Assembly (NCBI RefSeq): GCF_000350225.1
Contig: NW_005179134.1
Span: 1-64,000, forward strand
Direction of reading: 5' to 3'
DNA: 64,000 nucleotides
DNA from: Chondrus crispus
Lineage: Eukaryota; Rhodophyta; Florideophyceae; Gigartinales; Gigartinaceae
The notes under the pieces are model-generated. The model was not told the DNA's origin, made no database searches, and saw only the letters and a list, made by a program, of their open reading frames with translations. Positions 7,893 through 18,089 of this stretch are shown here, in pieces (positions within the stretch are counted from its first letter, which is position 1; each line of letters starts with the position of its first letter). The position numbers and the translations under genes are program-made.

Positions 7893-10100
7893 TCAGCGGT
7901 ATCGTGGTTTTTTCAACGCGTTCTTCAAATCCTGAGAAAAAGAAACAAAAGGACTTGCTTTCCTTGCTGCATCGTCATTTCCGTTCAGGCCCAATGCGTT
8001 CAGCTCTACATCCGAGATACCAGAGGCTCGTAAGGCCTTCGTTCTTTCTGCATTTCTCGCGAAACATGCGTCTGCGCTGTGAATATCCGTGGTGTATGCA
8101 TATCGCGATGCGAGTCCTTTAGGCCCTTTAAATCGCATGAACGAGCAGAGGTTGCATGGTGCTGTGCCATTCACTCCCACCACATCCAGGACATGCCTAA
8201 CCTCGTGGTAGTCGCTCACGAAACCAACCACATCGGTAAACAGCAGCAAATCCTCCCCATCGGCACTTCTGGCAGGTATACCCTCTGTTGATGATTTGAC
8301 GAGGTCTGCTACTACTTGCTTCAGACCTTCCTTCGTTGACACTCCAGGTTCAGTCAGGGCAAGAATACGTACTCGCTCTCTACTACTTCTACATTCCGGA
8401 GGATAGTTTAGGGAGAGACAATAGACACCCCCCGCTGAACCCGCTTTAAATCGGAACGGGGAAAATCCATCTGAATATAGTAGGATATGGTCAACAAAGT
8501 ATTTCCTTCCGTCTTTAAGCTTACCATATGACGGTGAAATTGGGGGTCGGGAGTGTTGAAATGAAAGAGATGGCTGGTTGCCGGCCACCATGACGTCCAC
8601 CACGGAAACCTTCAAAGCTGTATGAAATGAGATGCGTAAAGGATGATCAGCTCCATCGTCTCCAACCTCGCAAGCGAAGGGTATGCACACAAGCTCAATT
8701 TGCTGCCCTCCCTGTGTTGATCTGTTGTGATGCTGAATTAGTACCATGACATAATCCAGCTCAGCACTGATATGTAGAACTGTGCTAATGTCACCAGCGC
8801 GCCACAGGTCCGTTGTTGGCCGCCGAAATCCCTTCCATGTTCCGTAACGTAACTCCAACCTTGACACTTCGGTCAGGGGTGGTCCGCCTCTCCATGACAC
8901 TACGAGAGAGGTTGTGACAACCCTGAACGTCAATTTGAAACATCTTGGATCTGCTCCGCTACACATATCCAGAGTGCACAATACTTCATGCGGAAATGGC
9001 GGTTCCTTCCGCAAGTGCAAGGTGACCACTCCTCCATCTCCCCTGTACGCAGTGAGCAATGGGCAGGAGGGCGCGGTTTCGTCGCCGGTGCTGGGAAGGA
9101 CGTTACGAGCGATGTCCAGAATGAGATCTCTATTTCGAACCATGGGAACGCTTTCGATAGTGGAGAACAGAGCTCCCGAGCTAGGAGAGATGGAGTCTTT
9201 CGCAGCGCCTTTCAGTACATTCCATGTCTCGCGGCACGCCAAGTCCATCAAAGACCAAGATGATGGCAATATGACTTTGAAACGGCTTGAAACTGGCCCA
9301 ACTCCCTGCAGTGACTGAAGAGTCTGTCTGGAGCCCGATTTCGAAGTATCTAAAATCGCCTCGCATTTCATGCTCATCACAAAACCCCACTCTCGAAGCA
9401 AAGGGGACAGAGTCCGATAAACCGTAGAGTAGTCAGGAAACAATTTCCCCCCTGGCTCGTATTTCTTTAGAAGGTGGTTGAAACAGCTCCGAAAGATGTT
9501 ATAACCAGACTTAGAGTACCGAACGGTCCCGGACACAAGTAAAACAGCCATTATATTTTGCCACACGCTGAGCTTCTTCCATCCACGACGGATCTCCGCA
9601 ACATCCAACTGCAGTCCTATATCATGATGCATTTCATCTTCCTCGTCCTGTGCACTGAGCCCGACCACCAGTTCATTTGTCGTACCCCTCACGTGTTCAA
9701 GTACCATATCTACCATGCCACCCATGTCTTGCCCATTCGTTTCATGCATCTCCGCGACTGGAATTTCATCTGCGAACTGCATTTCGTGGACCATAGGGGT
9801 TCTGAACCCCTCTATAGTCTCAAAACACACATCTTTATGATCTCTATCCTCCGCCTCTGCCATTTCTTCTTCTTTTGTTTCCGCTGCACCCGCTCCTCGG
9901 ATTTCATCGCAACCTTTCTCCGCACCCGTACAGTTTTGTGTCGTTCCATCAGCACTGTGTGTTGAGGGAGCGGATGTATCTGCCAGATGAAATGTCTCCT
10001 CATGATGTTCTCCCCACCGATCGTCGTACGCAATGCGACCCCTTCTTCCCCGACTCCCGAGCTGGAACATGTTCCGTCGCTTCCGAATTCTTTTCTTCAT
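7893..10100 (-). CDS. CACTA/Plavaka-type (Tnp2-like) transposase, N-terminal half
   Basis: 735 codons. The first 170 residues are acidic and low in structure. The core contains LLYSDGFSPFRF (residues about 538-549), then a YCLSLNYPPECR segment, LLLFTDVVGFVSDYHEVRHV and a CNLC pair near residue 650. This order (D-G-F-x-P-F, N-x-P-x-E-x-R, a second Asp, then C-x-x-C) is the pattern of Tnp2/Plavaka transposases of CACTA elements, DDE enzymes that cut and paste DNA in the nucleus. The frame ends at 7893 only because of a shift; the C-terminal half follows at once. With both halves the enzyme would be about 1,250 residues, in family range. I did not find terminal CACTA inverted repeats. Confidence 0.7.
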   Translation of the reverse strand: MKKRIRKRRNMFQLGSRGRRGRIAYDDRWGEHHEETFHLADTSAPSTHSADGTTQNCTGAEKGCDEIRGAGAAETKEEEMAEAEDRDHKDVCFETIEGFRTPMVHEMQFADEIPVAEMHETNGQDMGGMVDMVLEHVRGTTNELVVGLSAQDEEDEMHHDIGLQLDVAEIRRGWKKLSVWQNIMAVLLVSGTVRYSKSGYNIFRSCFNHLLKKYEPGGKLFPDYSTVYRTLSPLLREWGFVMSMKCEAILDTSKSGSRQTLQSLQGVGPVSSRFKVILPSSWSLMDLACRETWNVLKGAAKDSISPSSGALFSTIESVPMVRNRDLILDIARNVLPSTGDETAPSCPLLTAYRGDGGVVTLHLRKEPPFPHEVLCTLDMCSGADPRCFKLTFRVVTTSLVVSWRGGPPLTEVSRLELRYGTWKGFRRPTTDLWRAGDISTVLHISAELDYVMVLIQHHNRSTQGGQQIELVCIPFACEVGDDGADHPLRISFHTALKVSVVDVMVAGNQPSLSFQHSRPPISPSYGKLKDGRKYFVDHILLYSDGFSPFRFKAGSAGGVYCLSLNYPPECRSSRERVRILALTEPGVSTKEGLKQVVADLVKSSTEGIPARSADGEDLLLFTDVVGFVSDYHEVRHVLDVVGVNGTAPCNLCSFMRFKGPKGLASRYAYTTDIHSADACFARNAERTKALRASGISDVELNALGLNGNDDAARKASPFVSFSQDLKNALKKPRYR

Positions 10101-10181
10101 TAGCTGTTAGAAGCGAGGAAGACATCGGATGAGAGTGCAATTGGAGCCACCTCATACCAGACTCGTATTTCATGAATTTGA

Positions 10182-10237
10182 ATGTAATCCAGGCTGATAT
10201 CAGACTGTTGACAGTCTGATATCAGCCTGGATTACAT
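10182..10237. repeat. Perfect hairpin, 26-bp arms, 4-bp loop
   Basis: 10182-10207 and 10212-10237 are exact reverse complements separated by TTGA. It lies 80 bp upstream of the transposase start. No oligo-T follows it, and it is too perfect to be an aged feature. Confidence 0.97.
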
Positions 10238-10620
10238 GCGTGAATCACACCTGCTAATTGGCTGACTGAAATTCTGTAAACATATTTTGCAGGTCATTGG
10301 CTTCCAACTCGAGTTGCTGTACACCTGTGCTGTGCTTTACGTGTTCATCCCATGGACAAAACGGAAATGAAGTTTTATTGGTGCAGCATCATCCGTTTCG
10401 TCGTAAGAAACCAATTTAGGTCACAACCGGCTCACGTTTATAGCGCTTGAGGATACATTCGAGCTCCAAATGTATTCACGAATCCCTATAAGTACGTTGC
10501 ACTCATCCTTTGAGCTGACCTTAAGCCCAAAACATCCATGAGCAGCGTGATACCAACGCCGTAGTGCCGCCACCCTCCCAGTGGATGAGATCCGCAATGT
10601 GCTATCAACATTGAGCTTCC
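10238..10620. other. Non-coding, nothing recognised
   Basis: No ORF of note and no motif I can name. It separates the hairpin from the 35-bp tandem array. Confidence 0.4.
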
Positions 10621-10825
10621 ATCACAGCAGGCGACACGATCCACAGTGAGCTACCATCACCGCAGGCGACACGATCCACAGTGAGCTACCATCACCGCAG
10701 GCGACACGATCCACAGTGAGTTACCATCACCGCAGGCGACACGATCCACAGTGAGCTACCATCACCGCAGGCGACACGATCCACAGTGAGTTACCATCAC
10801 CGCAGGCGACACGATCCACAGTGAA
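10621..10825. repeat. Tandem array, 35-bp period, about six copies
   Basis: Units start ATCACCGCAGGCGACACGAT at 10621 (one variant base), 10656, 10691, 10726, 10761 and 10796. They differ mostly by an alternating C/T in the CTACC/TTACC tail. Short subterminal tandem repeats are usual near the ends of CACTA elements, where they bind the transposase partner. Position upstream of the transposase fits that reading. Confidence 0.95.
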
Positions 10826-11059
10826 ATACTAACGAAACTTCACAACTATCCCGCACGTGATATGATCCTCCTAGTGCCACGAAACAGAGGGACCAACCGC
10901 CGGCAAAAGTCAACAACCTGAAAGTGCTGCGAATTTCAGGGGCACAGCTAACAGGCTCTACCCCCCAAAAACCGCCATCTGCCGCAGGACGAAGACGACT
11001 ATCCGCAGCCATGTCGATGAAAAACATCCTCAGGCATGACGAAGACGATCATCGACAGA

Positions 11060-11880
11060 CACAACTGTTGTGTCTGTTGCAGCTGCATCAATTATCATTC
11101 CTTACATTTAATTTAGTGCTTTACAACCATTGCAAATGTAGTCCCCAAAACATTACATTACCAATTCCTAAACACTACAAATGTCGTCCAGCAACATTAT
11201 ATTGTCGTCTCAGAACAAGTATCAACTACCATCCAAAACCAATATAAGTATTACTTCTGAAAACCACGATTATAGTGTTCACGAACGATACGTTTATTGC
11301 TATTCCGACATATTACATGTAACGTGCACAGAACGATGAAAGTAATAATTCAAAATATTACTAATATATATTGTCGTTGGACAACATTACCAGTGTTTAT
11401 TCGAACGTTATATTTCACGTTTCTGTACGATATAAGTAATAATACAATTAATGAATATTTTATATTGTCGTTGGACAATGTTTAAAGTGTTTCAAGGAAC
11501 ATTATATTTAACGTTTCTGCACGTTGCATTTAGTGCCATCTAATATAATTATATATAGTGTGCTGAAATGATTCATTTATCGTTTCCACAGACAGTGCCT
11601 ATAATGTTCACATACGCTACGTATAGTGTTTCAATAACACATTATAAGTAACGTCCATTGTTGATGTTTTAATGTTTACAATGACATTATATCTATTGTT
11701 CACGGCTGATGCAAGTGGTACCCGAATTCTGATGTTTTCATCGTACACGGACGTTTTATTATCATTCCTGGAATGCTGATGTATTGTTGTCCGGACAATA
11801 CTATTCTGGTATCCCAAAAACGTATCGTCCAAAAACATTACATATATCATGACAAGATATTACTTTAATGTTTCGGAATA
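11060..11880. repeat. AT-rich degenerate repeat tract
   Basis: About 800 bp of AT-rich DNA in which variants of TTGTCGTTGGACAACATTA and of an AACGTTATATTTAACGTTTC block recur at irregular spacing. It looks like an old, diverged satellite or minisatellite between the CACTA-like and copia elements. No coding content. Confidence 0.6.
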
Positions 11881-11889
11881 CTACAAGTA

Positions 11890-12562
11890 TTGTTGTTCCA
11901 GGTACTTTGCCTCTGCAGTGATAGTCTCAAGACACCGTACGCGATGTGTCACGTGAGCATTGTGCCGTGTCTGGAACAGCGAGGGGTCCAGGTGATGGAG
12001 GGGCGTCAGAGTTCGACGTCATGTTTTGCACACCAAAGGGAAGTAGCGTACTTTGAATTGAGCTCTGGCTTTTATAAACATGAAGTGATTATTAGTCCAG
12101 TGATTCTGTCACCGGGACCCACAAATCTGCCGGGAAACGGTGCAACGATGACGGAGCAGCATTTCGAGCAGATCGGAAGACGCACGGCGGTGCGATGTTC
12201 TCGCAGGGTTGGATGGGTTAAGTTTTGTCTAACGACAAAGTCAGAAAATCCTGCGTAATTCGTGCATTTCTAGTGCGTGATATTGCGGAATGAGGAGTCT
12301 CTTCCAAGAAGGAAATGCCGTGGTAGACCGAAATCGACTCGGTCGATCGCAACCGACGATCGCAAGCGACCTTATAGACTGTCAAGCGACGTTGTACACA
12401 TTCGAAGAATGCGTCAGACACCTCATGTTGATTCTGTGGACTCGGCACGTAATTCTAGGGGAAATTCTCTCAAAACAACTCCCTGTGAAATAGAGCCAGA
12501 GCCGCTAGTCCCGCATTCCGAAGCTCAAGCTCAAGCACCATGATGGACTACGTCATCTTCTC
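11890..12562. other. Upstream flank of the copia element, LTR not resolved
   Basis: This is where the copia 5' LTR and leader should lie. I could not find a matching copy after 16.65 kb, so LTR borders cannot be set. Only short ORFs are present. Confidence 0.35.
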
Positions 12563-13511
12563 ATGAGTCTGCTCGCACTGTTCCGGCCATATACGGAGAC
12601 TTCAAGGGAAGAAAATATAACGGGTGACGCGCTGCAGTCAATTCAAGAGTCGAATTGCGACTATATCATACTGACTTTCCAGCTGGGTCTCAGTGAAGAG
12701 ATGAAGGCAAAGTTCTTTATTTGCATATTCGAAGAGGCACTTAAATCGCATTTCACCGCGAACGTCCGAGAAGAGATGTCGTTTGCTGAAATTGAGAAGA
12801 TCATGAGAGCCGAGTTCGAGTCGGATGCTCGTCGTCTAGAAGTGCACATGACGCTTCGTAGTCTACGCATTGAGACACCTTTGTCCCAAAACGAGGATGT
12901 GACAAACGATTCTGAGTCACTCAACTGCCTTGCGAAGAGAATCAATCTTCTCGCCCCACAATGCCCCGGAAGGTTTTCGTTCAGAGAAGAACAAGATTCA
13001 ATGTCTCCGCGACTCTGTAATTGGTAGGAATTGGGCTAGCCAAGCTATCTCCCAAATCACGACTTGGAAGTATTCTTTCAGCGAATTCGTGTCCGCACTT
13101 CGTGAAGGTTGGCAGTATTCAGAAGAACTTCGTCGTCACAAGCGAATATCGACACCTTCTTTAGAAAAAGACTTCGGTCCGCTATTGTACCAACAATACG
13201 GACGCCCACCGCGAAGTTTGTCTAAGTTCAACCCTCGTTCGAGTCAGCACAATGCACCGAATCGCATTAGCATTTTTCCGCTCAATAATCCCCTGGATCG
13301 AAGTGGGAAGCGAAGGAGATGCCACCTTTGTGGTTCCAATTCCCATCTACAACGTTTCCACTCGGAGTCCATCAAGCAAGACATTCGTAACCGCCTCGCC
13401 TCCGAAGAAAACGCCATTCATATAAGCAGTGATTTGGTGAACGGTATCGACGATATCGTAGTCAATCAGGATACGGATGACCCTGATACCAATCGTGGTA
13501 ATGGTATCTAA
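12563..13511 (+). pseudogene. Ty1/copia Gag, frame-shifted
   Basis: Two overlapping frames make one Gag-like protein. The first (12563-13027) has helical capsid-like sequence (FEEALKSHFTANVREEM, LAKRINLLAPQCPG). The second (12930-13511) continues with ALREGWQYSEELRRHKR and a knuckle CHLCGSNSHLQRFH at 13320-13364. The knuckle has spacing C-x2-C-x4-H-x4 but ends in His rather than Cys. In a functional element Gag would form the virus-like particle and the knuckle would bind RNA. A single frame change near 12970-13000 breaks it. Confidence 0.6.
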
Positions 13512-13839
13512 AATTGTGCTCAAACTGCTGAGAACGAGGAGTCCGTCAACCTCTTCGATCAACTTACAAGCAGTTATTCAGATGAAAAGGAGACAGCGCC
13601 CCGTTACAGCACGTCTGAATATGTTGAGAAAATTGATGGAGATGTTGCTACGAATTACATAGCAGCATCAATGCGTCCTGTGGATCATGATCATGAGGCT
13701 AAAGGGGTGTATTTTAAGTAGGGCGACGACATGTTGCGCTTCGTGCTCGTCGCCATAACCACAGCTGCAGTGAACACCGCACTGCGGTATCAAGACGCAA
13801 AGGTATCTCACAGGAAGTTGATGCCACAAACGTTCATGT

Positions 13840-14400
13840 TACAGGAATTGTAAAGGATTTCCGAAGGAATTCCGGCTACAAGAGACCTGTTTTATGTGTA
13901 GATACAGGCGCGCCATCCTCTGTTATTGGTTTCAAGGAACTGAGAAGACTGGCCTCGTCGTTTGGGCGTCACCATCTGCGTTTGAAGAAGTCACACAAGC
14001 AATTCCGCTTTGCAGATGCTTCATTCCAATCTCTTGGGCCTGTCAGAATACCATTAGGCACACCACCAGGAGTATCTCGAGTCTACATTACTCTTGATGT
14101 TTTGTCTGCGGACGTACCTGCACCTTTAGGCATGGACTTTCTCCACCGAGAGAGCCTTATCGCTGCTACATGTTCCAATGAGCTTAAGAAGAGAATTGTT
14201 CTCCGGAATGTCGAAGGGACGAATGGAACCAAGTTGGATAATGTTGCAGTACATTTGTGGTGTATCCGTCTCACTCGATACCCAGGGCACATCTATGCAC
14301 CCTATGGATTCTCTACAGCGACTTATTTCACAAGGACACAGTTGGTTAAGATTCATTGTCAGTTTGCACATCCATCCGCGCAGAACTCTACAACCTTCTG
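13840..14400 (+). pseudogene. Ty1/copia aspartic protease region
   Basis: The frame containing VDTGAPSSVIGF (active-site triad D-T-G at 13901-13909) continues to PAPLGMDFL, which matches the second retropepsin landmark (hydrophobic-hydrophobic-G). It then runs to a pre-integrase piece before a stop at 14400. It would process the Gag-Pol polyprotein. The frame upstream of the triad contains stops, so the polyprotein is not continuous. Confidence 0.65.
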
Positions 14401-14912
14401 AAGCGGGCTCGCCCAGAAAAAGCCACTCCCGAAACGTTTTGCAACTTAGAAGATTTGTGCAAACGATGTGGCCCTTGTCAAAAGATACGGAATGCTCCAA
14501 CTCGATTCAAAGTATCATTCGGCGCTGAACATGTGCGGTTCAACGAAAGGCTTCTCATCGATATCATGTACTTGGACGGCAAGCCTGTTATCCACATTGT
14601 TGATGAAGGTACACGATTAAGTGCTGCCTGTTTCCTGGATAATTTCTGTACTGTTTCATTTCGATCAGCAATTCTGGAATGTTGCGCTACCATCCACACT
14701 GGGCTACCCCGCAAGATACCCGTCGACCAAGACCTTTTCATCAGCCTTGGAGCAATTGGCAACGTTGAAGTTCAGAGGACCGGGATTGAGTCACAAAACA
14801 GTCTCAGACTCGGCGAACGTTGTCACCAGCCGCTTTGCAACCCATTCTAAAAGTTGAGGATAGCCTAACCCAACAGAGAGCCACATCTGCTTCTTAGTTT
14901 CGCCGTCAAAGC
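14320..14912 (+). pseudogene. Ty1/copia integrase N-terminal and catalytic region, broken
   Basis: The zinc-binding HHCC block is split between frames: IHCQFAHPSA near 14350-14385, then LCKRCGPCQK at about 14455-14485. The catalytic core start RLLIDIMYLDGK (first Asp) is at about 14548-14580. After about 14740 frames change and stops appear. In a live element this enzyme inserts cDNA into the genome. Several frame changes make this copy inactive. Confidence 0.6.
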
Positions 14913-14913
14913 C

Positions 14914-16023
14914 TTGAATGACACCCTTGGACCTGATGGTCTCGTTCCCTCCGCGTTGGTCTTCGGTGATCTCTTTTCATCTGTTATTACTTCGGAGTCA
15001 AGGCACCCACGTGCAATGCTTGAGTCTCGTGCTGAAATTGCGAACAAAGCGCGGAGGGAAATGGAGAAGGAGATGGCATCGGTGAGAGTACAAAGGGCAC
15101 TTAAACATGCCTCCCCAGCTGCGGCAGATGCGACCTTTGAGGTCGGTCAAGATGTTTTGGTGTGGAGAGAGAGGAGAGTCGAGATTCGAATAGGAGAATG
15201 GATCGGGCCGTACAAGGTTCATGCCGTAGATCAACCTAAAAAGTTTATATTTGTCAAAGACTCTGAAGATGGTGATCGGAGGCCTTTCAACGTTACTCAA
15301 GTGAAGCCATATCGAACACCAGAGCACACTAATCACGCCTTCATGAGTGACATACGGGATAGCCTATTTGATTTTCTTTTGCTAAAGGATGAATACATGT
15401 TTTTTACAGAGGTTCTCACACTTGGTGACCCCCGGTGCAGGACGAAAGAGACGACATTCGCGAAAAAGGCTGAGATAAGAAACTTGCTGAAGCGAGGAAC
15501 CTTCAAAGTGATTCCTCGAGAACACATCCCTGATGATGCCAACGTACTCCCAGGCCGTTTCGTTCTAACTATCAGGTCTACTGATGATGATCAAACGAAG
15601 TTTAAAGCCCGTTACATCAAGGGTGGACAAAGGGATAAGCTCAAACAATTCATGGGGCATTCTTCACAGACTCTCCAACCCGCTTCCGTTCGACTTCTGC
15701 TCGCCATGGCTTTGATTTATGGATTCAACGTTTGGACGGCTGATTTCCGTCAAGCATACTTTCAATCAGACGAGCCATTGATGAGGGATATAGTCATCAG
15801 AAACCCGGTCCCCGAATTTAAGCTTGACGCTTCTCAATGTCTATATCTTCATCGGCCTTTGTATGGATTGTGTGAGTCTGGGGATTTATGGCACGCGACG
15901 CTGGACGCCCATCAGCGTATCAAACTTGGAATGGAACCTATCTGTATGGACCCCTTGTTGTACGTTTGGATTTTTGATGGGTTACTCAAAGGTCTATCTG
16001 GCAGTATTGTAGATGATCTCATG
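14914..16023 (+). pseudogene. Ty1/copia integrase tail and reverse transcriptase
   Basis: A 370-codon ORF. It starts in the integrase C-terminus (PSALVFGDLFSSV) and runs into copia-type RT: KARYIKGGQRDKL, NVWTADFRQAYFQ with the first catalytic Asp, PLYGLCESGDLWH and GSIVDDLM. The last is the active-site box, with I in place of the usual Y before V-D-D. Order integrase-before-RT is diagnostic of Ty1/copia. The frame stops directly after the VDD box and the rest of RT is scattered over other frames. Confidence 0.75.
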
Positions 16024-16232
16024 TGAGCTGGGGGTGCTGATTTCAAAGTACATGCGAATAAGACTGTTGAAACCTTTGAAATGGCCACTGACAAAAACCT
16101 CCGTGGGACTTCACAGGTTTTCGTCTTGATATGAGCAAGGACAACGCACTCACCCTTGACCAAAACAGCTACTTGAACACGATAAGGCCGATGGGTTCTG
16201 ATTCCGAATGATTTGACTTTGCCTGGCTCCGT

Positions 16233-16625
16233 ATGAAGCTTTCTTACCTAACGCATACTAGACCTGACTGCGCTTTTGAAGTCTCGCAGATGGCCCACGT
16301 TACGAATTATATGTTCCAAAGGGACAAGAAACCTTTCATTAAGAGGTGTAACAAGTTGGTAAGGCATGTTCATAAGATCACGATCGCAATTCCGAAGCTA
16401 GACAAGGACTCACTCAGAGTTGTGGGATTTTCGGACGCATCTTTTGCCGGAAACATGGACTTTACTTCTCAACTCGGGTACATATGTTTTCTTGCTCATG
16501 AGAGAGATTCTTCTGTGCCCATTTTCCTCAAGTCCTACAAAGCCCGTCGAGTAACGAGATCCGTAATGGCTGCAGAAGTTTTCAGTTTCAGCAATATGTT
16601 CGCTACAAACTCGCGCATGATCTGA
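16233..16625 (+). pseudogene. Ty1/copia RNase H region
   Basis: Contains VVGFSDASFAGN (catalytic Asp), TSQLGYICFL and RRVTRSVMAAEVFSFS, the three blocks of copia RNase H in order. The preceding sequence LSYLTHTRPDCAFEVSQMA is the usual copia connection. The ORF ends by frame change at 16625 while similarity continues briefly. Confidence 0.7.
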
Positions 16626-16848
16626 AGCCCATGCTTCACAGTGGAGAAGTCCCTATTCAGTTGTAAACTGATAGTAAGTCCCTTTTCGACGTTATATCAA
16701 AGGGGAGTCGGACTTCGGAGAAGCGCCTCATGCTAGACAATGCTGCAGCTTGTGAAGGTTTTAAGAAGAAAGAGATAAGCGATATTGGTTTTGTGAGGAA
16801 TGATGATACATTGCAGATGCTTTCACAAAGAAGATAGGCCGAAGGGCT

Positions 16849-17784
16849 TTACTGGAGGTGGTACTCAGTGAAAGACTTCTGGTTAAGCCAGAACAATGGA
16901 TAAATCGGAACTAATTGTACTGGACTACTTCCTGTTCGTCTTGTTACCACTACGTTTGTTGTTCTTTTTGGTTTGCAAGAGCAGCTTCCGAACCTCCGCC
17001 ACTTGAAGGTTTTGGCATCATCTTCCCCAAGTCGCTTCAGTATTTCTTCACACAGCATGAACGGATAACGTGCAGCGCTATCAAGAACAATTCTGCGGTT
17101 GGCATCTATAGCCACGCAATGGTCAACGATTCCATGCTGGTTGAGACGGACGATCCAGATGCCCTTTTTCATATTTGGAATCCAACCGAAGGGGTTAGAA
17201 CCGAACAAGTCCTTTTGCGCTTGCGAAATTTTCCGAACGGGGAGTTTGACTGGAAGCTTTGGTAGTACAACAAATAGCTGTTTCAAAGATGTGAATCGTT
17301 TTGGATTCCTCTCGAAGTATTTGGCCACGTTGAGGGCATCTTCGGGGTTTCTCAATGCGGCTACCCCGTTCGCAACCGACTCTGGGACACAAGTACCTTC
17401 GTTATGACAGACAGGGTTGGGACAGTATTCGTGGATTTGGAATTGTCGCGTGTTTTGAGTATGACCTCGTGCACTAACTGCTCCGATCACAACCGGGACC
17501 CCTTTATTATTTTTCATCCATTCCAATGAGTTTCTGAGAAGGCGCTTCTGCAGATCTATCTTCTGGTCATCCGTCATTGTCGATGACAATGCTATTTGCG
17601 AAAGCGCAGCCAAAGACGAAAGCAAAATTTTAAGTGACTGTTCGCTAATTGGCCAAAACTTTTCGTTGCCGCCGTGCAGACTCGTTGCGCCGTAGAGCTT
17701 GTCCTCTTGGATTGTTTCCGTGCTGCCGTCGCTGGACCCATTGCCCACCAACACGCGGTCCACCACAAAGTTGGACCCCACCAT
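16849..17784 (-). CDS. Putative papain-fold (C-H-D) cysteine peptidase, 311 aa
   Basis: An intact ORF, antisense to and 220 bp beyond the copia remnant. Residues about 120-140 have a Cys-rich lead-in (YCPNPVCHNEGTCVPESVAN). In this, G-T-C-V-P-E-S-V-A-N looks like the catalytic-Cys helix of papain-like folds. Later GIWIVRLNQHGIVDHCVAID supplies a His and NRRIVLDSAARYPF an Asp on successive strands. Order Cys, His, Asp and spacing fit C39- or NlpC-like peptidases or a deubiquitinase-like fold. The C-terminus is basic with CSCKPKR. I know no named family with this exact pattern. It could be a transposon-borne peptidase or a host orphan. Confidence 0.5.
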   Translation of the reverse strand: MVGSNFVVDRVLVGNGSSDGSTETIQEDKLYGATSLHGGNEKFWPISEQSLKILLSSLAALSQIALSSTMTDDQKIDLQKRLLRNSLEWMKNNKGVPVVIGAVSARGHTQNTRQFQIHEYCPNPVCHNEGTCVPESVANGVAALRNPEDALNVAKYFERNPKRFTSLKQLFVVLPKLPVKLPVRKISQAQKDLFGSNPFGWIPNMKKGIWIVRLNQHGIVDHCVAIDANRRIVLDSAARYPFMLCEEILKRLGEDDAKTFKWRRFGSCSCKPKRTTNVVVTRRTGSSPVQLVPIYPLFWLNQKSFTEYHLQ

Positions 17785-18084
17785 CGGATACAGTTACTAA
17801 CAATCCACGTTTGTCTCCGGAGATAAACAATGGCTTGTGTTCACAGTTCACAATTTTAGGGGGAACTCACGAAACTGGGCTAAGAACAATGAAGGTGCAC
17901 GGGAACGTTGTCGAGACAATTGAAGCGCTGACATACTGTTCTTTTGCAGACGAGGGCTTGTTCATGTGAACCAGGGGAGTGTCGTGCCAATTGTACGTGG
18001 TGCCAAGTGCACCAATGCAGTGTCACGAGCCATGCTGCTCCGTCTCGAGGCTTGAAGGGCTTGAACGCTCATCATGGCACAGTA
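17785..18084. other. Spacer between peptidase ORF and LTR, nothing recognised
   Basis: Presumed target-side flank of the LTR at 18090. A possible upstream exon of the peptidase cannot be excluded because a minus ORF overlaps here in another frame. Confidence 0.35.
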
Positions 18085-18089
18085 TTCGT
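18085..18089. repeat. Target-site duplication half (TTCGT = ACGAA on the minus strand)
   Basis: Five bases directly outside the 3' end of the minus-oriented LTR. The same five bases in element orientation flank the 5' end of the LTR at 37428. Confidence 0.65.

Noticed and set aside
10621-10825. CRISPR-like array
   Set aside because: Units are head-to-tail with no unique spacers, in a eukaryotic transposon context. A plain tandem repeat.
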